Of a stretch of 29,171 nucleotides of DNA, positions 1-8,270 are shown one piece after another (position 1 is the stretch's first letter; every line of letters starts with the position of its first letter). The translations under genes and the position numbers were made by a program. The DNA comes from CAZKTF01 sp964555565. GTDB taxonomy: Bacteria; Planctomycetota; JAJSAM01; JAKLKS01. Below the pieces are notes generated by a model. The model was not told the DNA's origin. It worked only from the letters and a program-made list of their open reading frames with translations, and did not search any database. The stretch is from contig CAZKTF010000016.1 of the NCBI GenBank assembly GCA_964555565.1, positions 1 through 29,171 of the forward strand, given 5' to 3'.

Positions 1-1
1 C

Positions 2-1537
2 GCGCTGGTCGCGGGGGCGCTGGCCTTCCTCGCGGCGGCGGTCCTCGCCTCGGACGAGATCGGGTCCTTCGGAGGGGACAACGCGGAGTACGTCCTCCTC
101 GCGCGCGCGCTGCGCGACGGCACGGGCTACCGCAGCACCTGGGGCACGGGACCGCTCGTCCCCCACGCGACCTACCCGCCGCTGTTCCCCCTCCTCCTCG
201 TCCCCTTCGTCGGCGACGCGCCCGCGTCGTTGCTCGCCGCCCACCTCCTCGTGGGCGCGGCGGGCGGCGTCGCCGTGGGCCTCCTCGCGCTCCTGTTCGT
301 CCGGCGGGGCTGGTCCCCCGTGGCGGCCGCGGCCGGGGCGCTCGCGCCCGCGCTCTCCGTCTACTGGATGCGGAGCGCCGCGGACCTCCTGTCGGACGTC
401 CCCTTCCTGGCCTTCGCCGCCGGCGCCCTCCTGCTCCTGGAGGCGCCTCCCGGTGAGGGGCCCTCCCGCCGGCGGATGGCCGGCGCGCTGGTCCTCGCCG
501 CGCTGGCCTTCTACACGCGCACCGCGGGGCTCGCGCTGCTCCCCGCGGCGGCGGCGGCCCTCCTCCTCGCTCCCCGGGGCGCGGGGAGGGCCGGGTGGAT
601 CGGCCTGGGCGCCCTGGCCGCGGCCTGCGCGGCGTGGTTCGCCTACGGCGCGGCCGTCGCGCCGGGCCCGGGGGGGTACTTCTCCGTGCTCGAGGGGTCC
701 GGACCCGCCGCGTGGGACGGGCTCCCCGCACGGGTCCTGGCCGGCCTCCGGGGGGACTACCTCCCCCTCGTCCCGTCCTTCGTCCTCCACCCCGCGGGGT
801 GGGGATACGACGCCGCGCGCACGGTGCTCTGGCTGCCGGCGGGCTGGGGCCTCCTCCTCGGGCTGCGGAAGCGCCGCGGGGCGGCGCCCGCGGAGGTCTT
901 CTTCCTCGCCTACCTCCTCCTCGTCGCCGCCTGGCCCTTCCACGACCTCCGGTTCGCCATCCCCCTCGCCCCGCTCTTCGTCCTCTTCGCCTTCGAGGGT
1001 CTCGGGGACCTCGCACGGAGGCTCGCCGGTCCGCGGGTCGCCGGGACCGCCGTCGCGGCGCTCGCGCTCCTCCTCCCCCTCCCGAACGGGTGGCACCTCT
1101 TCGCCTGGGTCTACCCCCGGGCCCTGCGGGAGACCCCGCTCCCCGGGCGCCCGCCCCACCGGGTGGCGCGGTACACCGACACCTGGCCCATGCCCGACGC
1201 GCAGTTCCTCCGGGAGGCCCCCCGGTTCGAGGCCTTCCTCGCCGCCTGCGACCTCATCCGCCGGGGGCCCGCGGGGGCGTTCCCCCCGGGCGCGGTCCTC
1301 GCCTGCAACCCGCGCGTGGCCGCGCTCCTCTGCGGGCGGCCCGCGGTCCGTCCCCGCCCGGGCGCCGGGGCCTCCGAGACGGCGGGCCTCGTGGCGCGGG
1401 AGAAGGTCCGGCTCGTCCTCGTGGACTCCTTCCCGGGCGCGTTCTCCGACGCGATCCGCCGCTACCGCGTGGAGCGGCCCGGCGAGCTGGAGAAGGTCCT
1501 CCAGGCGGGGCCGGTGGAGGTGTACTCCGTGCGGTAG
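2..1537 (+). CDS. GT39-like membrane glycosyltransferase, 5' partial
   Basis: The frame is open from the left edge, so the true start lies outside the window. The N-terminal part carries GGDNAEYVLLARAL followed by TYPPLFPLLL, the early acidic loop and YPPL pattern common in GT39/ArnT/PMT-like glycosyltransferases, which move sugars from a lipid-linked donor on the outer face of the inner membrane. Many hydrophobic helices follow (Ala/Leu/Val-rich segments to about base 1100), then a soluble C-terminal part of roughly 130 residues. Nothing shows the acceptor; lipid A, a protein or another glycan are all possible. Stop TAG at 1535-1537. The next gene begins 43 bases later with its own promoter-like hexamer. 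Family call is fairly sure, specificity unknown. Confidence 0.75.
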   Translation, partial: ALVAGALAFLAAAVLASDEIGSFGGDNAEYVLLARALRDGTGYRSTWGTGPLVPHATYPPLFPLLLVPFVGDAPASLLAAHLLVGAAGGVAVGLLALLFVRRGWSPVAAAAGALAPALSVYWMRSAADLLSDVPFLAFAAGALLLLEAPPGEGPSRRRMAGALVLAALAFYTRTAGLALLPAAAAALLLAPRGAGRAGWIGLGALAAACAAWFAYGAAVAPGPGGYFSVLEGSGPAAWDGLPARVLAGLRGDYLPLVPSFVLHPAGWGYDAARTVLWLPAGWGLLLGLRKRRGAAPAEVFFLAYLLLVAAWPFHDLRFAIPLAPLFVLFAFEGLGDLARRLAGPRVAGTAVAALALLLPLPNGWHLFAWVYPRALRETPLPGRPPHRVARYTDTWPMPDAQFLREAPRFEAFLAACDLIRRGPAGAFPPGAVLACNPRVAALLCGRPAVRPRPGAGASETAGLVAREKVRLVLVDSFPGAFSDAIRRYRVERPGELEKVLQAGPVEVYSVR

Positions 1538-1568
1538 GGCGTCGGCGCCGACCCCGCGGGGGGTCTGG

Positions 1569-1574
1569 TACGAT
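1569..1574 (+). promoter_or_regulatory. TANNNT -10 hexamer (TACGAT), leaderless start
   Basis: TACGAT ends six bases before the GTG start at 1581, and no Shine-Dalgarno sequence lies between. A start of transcription seven bases after the hexamer would fall on the GTG itself, as in leaderless mRNAs. No good -35 box is visible. Confidence 0.45.
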
Positions 1575-1580
1575 CCCGCC

Positions 1581-2039
1581 GTGCCGGGCAAGATCCACAC
1601 CGTCGGCCTGGGGGGGCGCCCGCTCTCCCGGGTCCTCGAGCTCCTGCGGCGCGCCCGCGTGACCCGTGTCGTGGACGTCCGCCGCTACGGCTCCTCGGAC
1701 CGCCACGCGCACCTCGCCGCGCCCGCGCTCCACGCCGCACTGCGCGAGGCGGGCATCGAGGTCCACGACCTGGGCGACCTCCTCGGCGGGGACCGCCGGG
1801 GGGGCTACCCGCGCCACATGGGCACCGCGGGGTTCCGCAAGGGGCTGGCGCGCCTGGAGGCCCTGGCCCTCGAGGCCCCCACGGCGATCCTCTGCGCCGA
1901 GAGGGACCCGGAGCGGTGCCACCGGCGGTTCCTCGCCGGGGCCCTCGAGAAGGAGGGGTGGACCGTCGTCCACCACCTCCACACGATGGCCGAGCGTGCG
2001 GCCCGCGGGGACCTCCGCCTCGTCGGCGAGGCCGGATGA
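1581..2039 (+). CDS. DUF488 family protein
   Basis: This 152-residue protein matches the DUF488 pattern: HTVGLGG near the N-terminus, DVRR at residues 32-35, a central HDLGDLLGG, and CAERDPERCHR at about residues 105-115. DUF488 proteins are small cytoplasmic proteins of unknown biochemical role; the conserved Cys/His/Arg cluster suggests an active or ligand-binding site. GTG at 1581 is chosen because it gives the normal family N-terminus directly (MPGKIHTVG) and follows the TACGAT hexamer. The open frame extends far upstream, but that part only shadows the previous gene. The stop overlaps the next start (ATGA at 2036-2039), so the two genes are probably translated together. Confidence 0.85.
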   Translation: MPGKIHTVGLGGRPLSRVLELLRRARVTRVVDVRRYGSSDRHAHLAAPALHAALREAGIEVHDLGDLLGGDRRGGYPRHMGTAGFRKGLARLEALALEAPTAILCAERDPERCHRRFLAGALEKEGWTVVHHLHTMAERAARGDLRLVGEAG

Positions 2040-2722
2040 GCGACGCGGCGGGGGTCCCCGGGGGTTCCAGGCCCGGGGGACACCCGCCCTGGTCGGCGAT
2101 CCACGCGCGCCGGCGGGGGTTCGAGCGCCGCTGGCCCACGGTCTTCCACCTCCCCCTCGTCCGCCGCGCCTCGGACGTGGTCCTCGCCGAGACCCGCCCC
2201 GGGGACCGCGTCCTCGAGGTCGGGGCCGGGGACCGCCGGCTGGCCCCCCGCATCGCCGCCGCCGCCCCCGGAAGCACCTACCGGAGCGTGGACCCCGACC
2301 CTGCGCACCCCCACGACGGGCGCGACCTCTCCGAGGCCCGGGGGCCCTTCGACCTCCTCGTCGCGCTGGAGCTCGTCGAGCACTTCCCCGAGGAGGAGGC
2401 GCTCGCCTTCCTGCGGCGCGCCCGCGGGCTCCTGGCCCCCGGGGGACGCATCGTCCTCTCCACGCCGGACGTCTTCACGCCGGGCCGCTGGCACCGGGAC
2501 GCGGGGCACCGCACCCCCTTCTCCCCCTGGGAGCTGGCAGCCTACCTGGAGGAGGCGGGGTTCGAGGTGCGCTCGCTGGCGCGGGCCTACAACGCCCCCT
2601 TCCTCGCCCGGGCGGCCCGCGTGTGGCTCCTCGGCTGGCTCCACCGGCTCCTCGGGAGCGACTACGCGGCGAGCGTCGTCGCCGTCGCCGTCGCCGGCGC
2701 GCCGCCCCCGCCGCCGGGCTGA
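2036..2722 (+). CDS. class I SAM-dependent methyltransferase
   Basis: A 228-residue protein of the Methyltransf_11/UbiE-like class. Motif I is VLEVGAGDRRLA (about residues 58-69). An acidic residue follows in SVDPDPAH, then DLLVALELVEHFPEEEAL (motif II/III region) and LLAPGGRIVLSTPD (post-motif). These are the usual S-adenosylmethionine-binding elements of the Rossmann-like fold. The ELVEH stretch is typical of ubiquinone or glycan-tailoring methyltransferases, but the substrate cannot be read from the sequence. The C-terminal 40 residues are hydrophobic and Pro-rich (WLLGWLHRLLG, ending in a run of prolines). ATG at 2036 overlaps the stop of the DUF488 gene. The neighbouring GT39-like gene makes a glycan or lipid substrate conceivable; this is inference. 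Confidence 0.85.
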   Translation: MSDAAGVPGGSRPGGHPPWSAIHARRRGFERRWPTVFHLPLVRRASDVVLAETRPGDRVLEVGAGDRRLAPRIAAAAPGSTYRSVDPDPAHPHDGRDLSEARGPFDLLVALELVEHFPEEEALAFLRRARGLLAPGGRIVLSTPDVFTPGRWHRDAGHRTPFSPWELAAYLEEAGFEVRSLARAYNAPFLARAARVWLLGWLHRLLGSDYAASVVAVAVAGAPPPPPG

Positions 2723-2781
2723 CGGCACTGAAACGCTGGCGCCGCCCCGGTGCGTCCGGGAGAATCCCCCAGACCCCCCCC

Positions 2782-4635
2782 GTGTTCCCCATCGCGCTCC
2801 CGTCCGCCCTCCTCGCCGCAGCCGCCGCCGGGGGTCCGCTCGACGCGGCCACGCTGACGCTGGTCATCCTCCTGTCGGCGCTGGTCCTGTTCGCCACGGA
2901 GTGGGTCCGGCCCGACATCACGGCCATGGTCGTCGTCCTGGCGCTGGCCGGCTCCCGGGTCCTCACTCCCCAGGAGGCGACGGCGGGACTGGGCAACGAG
3001 GTGGTGATCACGATCGCGGCGATGTTCGTCGTCGGGCACGCCGTCCTGAAGACCGGCGCGGCCTCGTGGTTCGAGCGCGCGGTGCTCGCCTTCGGCGGCC
3101 GGAGCGAGACCGGCCTCATCGCGGTCTCCTTCCTGGCGGTCGCCGTCCTCAGCGCCTGGATCCAGAACGTCGCGGCCATCGTGCTCTTCCTCCCCGCGGT
3201 CATCGGGGTGGCGCGCGCCCGGGGGCTCAGCGCCTCCCGCCTCCTCATGCCGCTCGCGGCGGCGTCGCTCACGGGAGGGATGTGCACCCTCGTGGGCTCC
3301 CCGGCGAACCTCGCTCTCGCGGCCTGGCTCCCGGACCAGCGCGCCCAGAACCCCGGCATGGCCGGCCTCGAGGACCTCCGGATGTTCGAGACGCTCGGGA
3401 TCGGGGCCGCCATGGCCGCGACGGCGTGCCTGTACTTCGCCTTCGCCGGGCCCCGCCTCCTGCCGGCGCGCCGGAAGGAGGAGAGCCTCTCGGAGACCTA
3501 CGCGGTGAAGCAGTTCCTCACCGAGGTCCTCCTCCGCCCCGGCTCCCCGATCGTCGGGGCGAAGCTCCACGGCGCGGGGCTCGGGGAGCGGTACGGGGTC
3601 ACGGTCCTCGGGCTCATCCGCGACGGGGCCATGCTGGAGGCCCCGGACCCATGGCTCGTGCTCCGGGAGAACGACGTGCTCCTCGTCCAGGGGGAGTCGG
3701 AGGGGATCCTGCGCCTCAGGCGCGACCACGCGCTCGAGGTCGTCCCCAGGGCGGACGTGGGCGACCGGACGCTCCGCACCGCGGACCTCGTCCTGGCGGA
3801 GGTCATGCTCGCGCCCAACAGCCGCCTCGTGAACCGGAGCGTCGCGGAGGTCGGCATCACGGGGGACTACGGGCTCAACGTCCTGGCGGTGGCCCGGCAC
3901 GGGGAGTCGCTGCGCACCGAGATCGGGCGTGTCCGGCTCCGCATCGGGGACGTCGTGCTCGTGCAGGGGCACGTGGAGGGGATGGAGCGGATGCGGAGGA
4001 GCCCGGACTGGCTGGTCCTCGAGGAGGGCCCGGCCCATCCCTTCGACCGGGGCCGGGCGATCGTCTCCGTGGCGGTCCTCCTCGGCGTCATCCTCCTCGC
4101 CACGGCGACCCCCGTGCGGCTGGCCTTCGCGGCCGTGCTCGGCGTGGTGGCCCTGGTGATCGGCGGGGTGCTCCGGCGGCGGGAGGTCTACGAGGCCATC
4201 GAGTGGCCCGTGGTGATCCTCATCGCCGGTGTCCTCCCGCTCGGGACCGCGCTCGAGAAGACGGGACTCGCCGACCGGGCGGCGCGGTTCCTCGCGGAGA
4301 CCGTGGGGGCGGGCGGTCCCACGGCCGCGCTGGCGACCGTGTACCTCGTGGCCACGATCTTCACCGGGTTCCTGAACAACGCCGCCCTGACCATCATGCT
4401 CGCCCCGGTCGCCCTCGGGCTCGCCGGGGAACTCCACGTCTCCCCCCGCCCGCTGCTTGTGGCGGTGGCCATCGGCGCCGCGGCGGACTTCCTCACCCCC
4501 ATCGGCCAGTCGAACGCGCTGGTCATGGGCCCCGGGCAGTACCGGTTCCGCGACTACTTCAAGGTCGGCGCCCCGCTCACCTTCCTCTGCTTCGTGGTGG
4601 CCATGGTGGGGATCCCGATCCTCTGGCCGTTCTAG
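2782..4635 (+). CDS. SLC13/ArsB-NhaD-type carrier with two RCK_C domains
   Basis: A 617-residue inner-membrane carrier of the ion-transporter superfamily, built as two membrane halves around a soluble insert. The first half carries NVAAIVLFLPAVIGVAR and LVGSPANLALA; the second carries FLNNAALTIMLAPVALGLA and FLTPIGQSNALVMGPG. These are the re-entrant, substrate-binding parts of SLC13/DASS carriers. The insert (about residues 240-413) holds two TrkA-C/RCK_C repeats (VTVLGLIRDG and LNVLAVARHG, each followed by a VLLVQG- or VVLVQG-type strand), typical of bacterial SLC13 members annotated as sulfate or dicarboxylate carriers. The substrate is not decidable. GTG 2782 is chosen because the hydrophobic N-terminus begins there and upstream codons are low-complexity. 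Not in an obvious operon; a hairpin follows the stop. Confidence 0.88.
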   Translation: MFPIALPSALLAAAAAGGPLDAATLTLVILLSALVLFATEWVRPDITAMVVVLALAGSRVLTPQEATAGLGNEVVITIAAMFVVGHAVLKTGAASWFERAVLAFGGRSETGLIAVSFLAVAVLSAWIQNVAAIVLFLPAVIGVARARGLSASRLLMPLAAASLTGGMCTLVGSPANLALAAWLPDQRAQNPGMAGLEDLRMFETLGIGAAMAATACLYFAFAGPRLLPARRKEESLSETYAVKQFLTEVLLRPGSPIVGAKLHGAGLGERYGVTVLGLIRDGAMLEAPDPWLVLRENDVLLVQGESEGILRLRRDHALEVVPRADVGDRTLRTADLVLAEVMLAPNSRLVNRSVAEVGITGDYGLNVLAVARHGESLRTEIGRVRLRIGDVVLVQGHVEGMERMRRSPDWLVLEEGPAHPFDRGRAIVSVAVLLGVILLATATPVRLAFAAVLGVVALVIGGVLRRREVYEAIEWPVVILIAGVLPLGTALEKTGLADRAARFLAETVGAGGPTAALATVYLVATIFTGFLNNAALTIMLAPVALGLAGELHVSPRPLLVAVAIGAAADFLTPIGQSNALVMGPGQYRFRDYFKVGAPLTFLCFVVAMVGIPILWPF

Positions 4636-4638
4636 CCC

Positions 4639-4654
4639 CGTGACCGGGGTCACG
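4639..4654 (+). terminator. hairpin after SLC13 gene, possible terminator
   Basis: CGTGACC and GGTCACG form a perfect 7-bp stem around GG, starting four bases after the stop codon and followed by a pyrimidine tract (cytosine-rich with a few T). It lacks a clean T-run, so an intrinsic terminator is only likely; an operator palindrome is the alternative. Confidence 0.45.
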
Positions 4655-4672
4655 TCCCCTCCCCCTCCTTTC

Positions 4673-4701
4673 TCGACGCCCCCCCGCGGGCCCGGTACAA
4701 T
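4673..4701 (+). promoter_or_regulatory. feo promoter
   Basis: TACAAT at 4696-4701 is a good -10 hexamer. TCGACG at 4673-4678 (4 of 6 to TTGACA) lies 17 bases upstream. The expected start, about 4708, falls inside the Fur-type box that follows. Confidence 0.6.
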
Positions 4702-4703
4702 CC

Positions 4704-4724
4704 TGATACTGAGTCTCAGTCTCA
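4704..4724 (+). promoter_or_regulatory. double 7-1-7 Fur box upstream of feoAB
   Basis: Two imperfect 7-1-7 palindromes overlap with a 6-base offset: TGATACT-G-AGTCTCA (4704-4718) and TGAGTCT-C-AGTCTCA (4710-4724), each with 6 of 7 matching arm positions. The first matches the classical TGATAAT-N-ATTATCA at 11 of 14 arm positions. The 6-base offset is the known geometry for two Fur dimers on one site. The box covers the predicted transcription start, so iron-loaded Fur would block feoAB expression. Binding by another family member (Irr, Mur, Zur) cannot be excluded. Confidence 0.7.
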
Positions 4725-4752
4725 ACTGGCGAAAGGAGCGAAGCCCCTGCCC

Positions 4753-4986
4753 ATGCCCCTCTCCGAGGTCGCGACCGGCCGCGAGGCGGTCGTCCTCCGC
4801 CTCGCCGGCGAGCCCCTGCTCCGGGAGCGCCTGGCGGAGCTGGGGTTCACGCCCGGCGTCCGGGTCCGGGTCCTGCGCCGCGCCCCCCTCGGGGACCCCC
4901 TGGAGGTGGCCGTCCGCGGGACCCGGTTCGCCGTGCGCGTGGACGAGGCGCGGGACGTGATCGTGGAGCCGGGGGGGGATGCGTGA
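4753..4986 (+). CDS. feoA: FeoA, ferrous iron uptake accessory protein
   Basis: A 77-residue SH3-like FeoA protein, the usual length for stand-alone FeoA. Visible family features are the early VVLRLAG strand, RERLAELGFTPGVRVRVLRRAP (helix then strand; FTPG is the family's LGF-x-PG motif), and a final IVEP strand. FeoA works with the membrane protein FeoB in Fe(II) uptake. The stop overlaps the feoB start (GTGA at 4983-4986). AGGAG at 4734-4738 lies 14 bases from the ATG, which is long. A CTG at 4747 would sit 8 bases away and add only two residues (Leu-Pro), so a CTG start is possible. Expression is probably iron-repressed through the upstream Fur-type box. Confidence 0.92.
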   Translation: MPLSEVATGREAVVLRLAGEPLLRERLAELGFTPGVRVRVLRRAPLGDPLEVAVRGTRFAVRVDEARDVIVEPGGDA

Positions 4987-7238
4987 CGTCGCCGCGCTGC
5001 GACGCGACCGGCGCCGGGACCGACCTCCTGGCCGTGCCCGTGCCCGCGCCCGGGCCGCGGGTCCGGCGCGTGGCCCTCGCCGGGAACCCCAACGTCGGCA
5101 AGTCCACCCTCTTCAACGCCCTGACGGGGCTCCACCAGAAGGTCTCCAACTTCCCCGGCGTGACCGTGGAGCGCCGCCTCGGGGTCGCCCGCACGGCGGC
5201 GGGTCCGGTGGAGGTCCTGGACCTCCCGGGGACCTACGGGCTCGCGGCGCGCACGCAGGACGAGGAGGTGGCGCGGGCCGCGATCCTCGGCGGACCCGCC
5301 GGGGAGGGCCGGCCCGACCTCGTCGTCCTGGTCCTGGACGCCACGAACCTCTCCCGGCACCTCTACTTCGCGATCCAGGTCCTCGAGACCGGAGTCCGCT
5401 GCGTCGCGGCCCTCAACCAGGCGGACGCCGCCGAGGAGCAGGGGATCCGGGTGGACGCGGCCGCGCTGGCCCGCGCCCTCGGGGTCCCGGTCGTCCCGAC
5501 CGTGGGCCGCACGGGGCGCGGGGTCGAGGAGCTCCGCGCGGCCGTCGCGGCCGGGGGGGCGGTCGGCACCCCGCCGCACCCGCGCTGGCGCCCGGAGATC
5601 GAGGGGGCCGCGGCCCTCCTGGCCGCCCCCCTGGCCCCCCACCTCGGCGGCCGCGACGAGGCGCGCCGCCTCCTCCCGGAGATCCTGGGGTCGGAGTGGA
5701 TGAGCCGCGAGCTGGCGGCCCGGCTCCCCCCCGACCTCGCCGCGCGCCTGGAGCGGGAGCGGGGGCGCCTCGCGCTCTTCGGGGTGGACACCGCCACGGC
5801 CACGGCCGAGGCGCGGTACCGGGTGGCCGACGCCGTCTCCGCCGAGACGGTCCGCCGCGGCGGCGAGCGGACCGGCTGGCGCGAGCGCCTGGACCGGGCC
5901 TTCACCCACCCCGTGTCGGGGAGCCTCGTCCTCCTGGGCGTGTTCTCCCTCGTCTTCGTCGCGGTCTTCGCATGGGCGAAGCCCCTCATGGAGATCGTGG
6001 GGGACGGGCTCGGGACGCTCGCCGACGGGATCTCCGCGACCCTCCCCGCGGGGCTCCTCGCGGAGTTCCTCGCGAAGGGCCTCGTGGCCGGGTTCGCGGG
6101 GGTGCTGACCTTCGTCCCCCAGATCCTGGTGATGTTCCTCCTGGTCGAGATCCTCGAGGACTCGGGGTACCTGGCCCGGGCCGCCTTCCTCCTCGACCGC
6201 GCCATGGGGAGGGCCGGCCTCCCGGGCAGGGCGTTCCTCCCGCTCGTCTCCTCCTTCGCCTGCGCCATCCCCGGGATCATGTCCACCCGGACCATCGAGA
6301 ACCGGAAGGACCGGATCGCCACGATCTTCGTCGCGCCCTTCATGTCCTGCTCGGCGCGCCTGCCGGTCTACCTGATGGTGGTCGGGGCGCTCTTCTCCAC
6401 GGGGACGGTTCTCGGGTTCCTGCCGACGGGCGCCGCCGTCATGATCGCGATGTACCTCCTCGGGATCGCCGCCGGTCTCGTGACGGCGAAGCTGCTCCGG
6501 AAGACCGTGCTCCGGGGAGGGAGGTCGTCGCTCCTCCTCGAGCTCCCCTCCTACCACCTCCCCTCCCTCCGCGCGGTGGCGCTGAACGCGGGGCGGCGGA
6601 CCTGGGCCTTCGTGAAGGGCGCGGGGAGCGTGATCGTAGCCGTGAGCGTGGTGCTCTGGGCGCTGACCGCGTTCCCGCGCGAGGTGGACTACGCGCGGGA
6701 CTACGGCGCCCTGCACGCCGCGGCGGAGGCGCGGGCCGCGACCCGGCCCGCCGGGGAGGGGAGGGACCTCCTCCTCGAGTCCGAGCACGCGCGCATCCAC
6801 GACCTCCGGGACGCGGAGCGCCGCGAGAAGTCCTACGCCGGGCGGCTCGGGAAGACGATCGAGCCGGTCCTGGCGCCCCTCGGGATGGACTGGAAGATGG
6901 GGATCGGCGTCATCGCGTCCTTCGCGGCCCGGGAGGTGTTCGTGAGCACCCTCGCCGTCGTCTACGCCGCAGGGAGCGACAGGGATGGGGTGCGGCTGCG
7001 GGAGGCGATCCTCGCCGACCGCGACCCCGCCACCGGGAGGCCGGTCTTCCGGCCGCTCGTGGGGATCTCCCTCCTCGTGTTCTTCGTGCTCGCCATGCAG
7101 TGCTTCTCCACGCTCGCGGTCGTCCGGAAGGAGACCGGCACCTGGAAGTGGCCGCTCCTGATGTTCGCCTGGATGACCGGCCTCGCCTACGGGGCGAGCT
7201 TCCTCGTGTACCAGGTCGGGAGCGCGCTCGGGTTCTAG
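4983..7238 (+). CDS. feoB: FeoB, Fe(II) transporter with N-terminal G domain
   Basis: A 751-residue FeoB of normal length. The cytoplasmic G domain shows G1 GNPNVGKS (residues 34-41), G2 in VSNFPGVTVE, G3 DLPGTYGL and G4 as NQAD. Many FeoB proteins have NMxD at G4, but the guanine-reading Asn and Asp are kept. A helical stretch follows. The membrane part from about residue 310 carries the two Gate regions, including FACAIPGIMSTRTI with a conserved Cys (a proposed iron path), and CSARLPVYLMV. A loop of about 60 residues lies between late helices (around bases 6690-6860). The GTG start at 4983 overlaps the feoA stop, giving translational coupling. No feoC gene follows; the next gene is corA. 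Confidence 0.95.
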   Translation: MTSPRCDATGAGTDLLAVPVPAPGPRVRRVALAGNPNVGKSTLFNALTGLHQKVSNFPGVTVERRLGVARTAAGPVEVLDLPGTYGLAARTQDEEVARAAILGGPAGEGRPDLVVLVLDATNLSRHLYFAIQVLETGVRCVAALNQADAAEEQGIRVDAAALARALGVPVVPTVGRTGRGVEELRAAVAAGGAVGTPPHPRWRPEIEGAAALLAAPLAPHLGGRDEARRLLPEILGSEWMSRELAARLPPDLAARLERERGRLALFGVDTATATAEARYRVADAVSAETVRRGGERTGWRERLDRAFTHPVSGSLVLLGVFSLVFVAVFAWAKPLMEIVGDGLGTLADGISATLPAGLLAEFLAKGLVAGFAGVLTFVPQILVMFLLVEILEDSGYLARAAFLLDRAMGRAGLPGRAFLPLVSSFACAIPGIMSTRTIENRKDRIATIFVAPFMSCSARLPVYLMVVGALFSTGTVLGFLPTGAAVMIAMYLLGIAAGLVTAKLLRKTVLRGGRSSLLLELPSYHLPSLRAVALNAGRRTWAFVKGAGSVIVAVSVVLWALTAFPREVDYARDYGALHAAAEARAATRPAGEGRDLLLESEHARIHDLRDAERREKSYAGRLGKTIEPVLAPLGMDWKMGIGVIASFAAREVFVSTLAVVYAAGSDRDGVRLREAILADRDPATGRPVFRPLVGISLLVFFVLAMQCFSTLAVVRKETGTWKWPLLMFAWMTGLAYGASFLVYQVGSALGF

Positions 7239-7249
7239 GCGTCGCCGCG

Positions 7250-7255
7250 TACACT
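7250..7255 (+). promoter_or_regulatory. TANNNT -10 hexamer (TACACT), leaderless corA start
   Basis: TACACT ends six bases before GTG 7262, and no Shine-Dalgarno sequence lies between the feoB stop and this start. The arrangement matches that at 1569-1581. Part of the hexamer's upstream region lies close to the feoB stop. Confidence 0.45.
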
Positions 7256-7261
7256 GCCCGC

Positions 7262-8233
7262 GTGATCCGGTCCTTCTACCTCACCGCGGACGGGGTGGTC
7301 GTCCGCGACCTCGACCGCGCGGCCCTCAAGGCCGCGGTCGATTCCCGCAAGGGCGCCCTCTGGGTGGACATGGACGACCCGACCGCCGAGGAGCTCGAGG
7401 TCCTCGGCCCGGCGGTGTTCAACCTCCACGCGCTCACGATCGAGGACTGCATCCACGCGCAGCAGCACCCGAAGGTGGAGGACTTCCAAGACTACCTCTA
7501 CATCGTCTTCCTCGCCTGGAACCGCGCGCCCGAGGGGGTGCGCCTGGAGGAACTGGACACGGTGCTCGGGAAGAACTACCTCGTCACCTACCACGTCGAG
7601 CCGCGCAACGGCGTGAAGGCGCAGCTCGATCGCATGGACAAGGACCCGCACCTCGTCCTCGGCCACGGCCCCGACTGGCTCCTCTACGAGATCATCGACC
7701 GCATGGTGGACAACTACAACGTGGTCGTGGACGACGTGGACGGCCGCGTGGACCGCCTGGAGGCGGACATCCTGTCCAAGAGGCTCGGCACCGACACCCT
7801 CCGCGAGATCCTCATCCTCAAGCGCGACCTCCAGAGGCTCTTCCGCACCATCCGCCACCAGCGCGACGTGGCCGGCACGCTCGCCCGGGACACCCACACG
7901 AACATCTCGAAGCGGGCCCGGGACTTCTTCCGGAACATCCACGACCACGTCATCCGGGTCCACGACGTGGTGGAGGGGCTCCGGGACGAGATCGGCGCGG
8001 TCCGGGACGCGTACCTCTCCATGGTCTCCAACCGCCTGAACGAGGTGGTCAAGGGGCTCACCATCGTCTCGACGCTCATCCTCCCCATGTCCTTCATCAC
8101 CGGCATCTACGGGATGAACTTCGAGTGGATGCCCTTCCTCAAGACCGGGTACGGCTTCTGGGTGTCCGCGGGGGTGATGGCGGTGACGGGGATCGGGATG
8201 CTCCTCTGGTTCCGCCGGCGCGGGTGGATCTAG
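7262..8233 (+). CDS. corA: CorA-family magnesium/cobalt channel
   Basis: A 323-residue CorA protein of normal length. The large N-terminal cytoplasmic domain includes ALTIEDCIHAQQHPKVEDF, typical of the CorA alpha/beta domain, then long helices (DDVDGRVDRLEADI; ILKRDLQRLFRTIRHQR) that form the funnel stalk. Two C-terminal membrane helices flank the signature GMN at residues 284-286 (ITGIYGMNFEWMP), and a basic tail (RRRGW) follows. CorA forms a pentameric Mg2+ channel in the inner membrane, sometimes passing Co2+ or Ni2+. The placement after feoAB groups divalent-metal transport, but the separate promoter-like hexamer suggests independent expression. Confidence 0.93.
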   Translation: MIRSFYLTADGVVVRDLDRAALKAAVDSRKGALWVDMDDPTAEELEVLGPAVFNLHALTIEDCIHAQQHPKVEDFQDYLYIVFLAWNRAPEGVRLEELDTVLGKNYLVTYHVEPRNGVKAQLDRMDKDPHLVLGHGPDWLLYEIIDRMVDNYNVVVDDVDGRVDRLEADILSKRLGTDTLREILILKRDLQRLFRTIRHQRDVAGTLARDTHTNISKRARDFFRNIHDHVIRVHDVVEGLRDEIGAVRDAYLSMVSNRLNEVVKGLTIVSTLILPMSFITGIYGMNFEWMPFLKTGYGFWVSAGVMAVTGIGMLLWFRRRGWI

Positions 8234-8254
8234 GCGTGGCCCCCCCGCGCGGCC

Positions 8255-8260
8255 TAGATT
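8255..8260 (+). promoter_or_regulatory. TANNNT -10 hexamer (TAGATT)
   Basis: TAGATT ends ten bases before ATG 8271 in a 37-base gap without a Shine-Dalgarno sequence. This would give a very short or absent leader. Confidence 0.35.
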
Positions 8261-8270
8261 CGCGGCCGCG

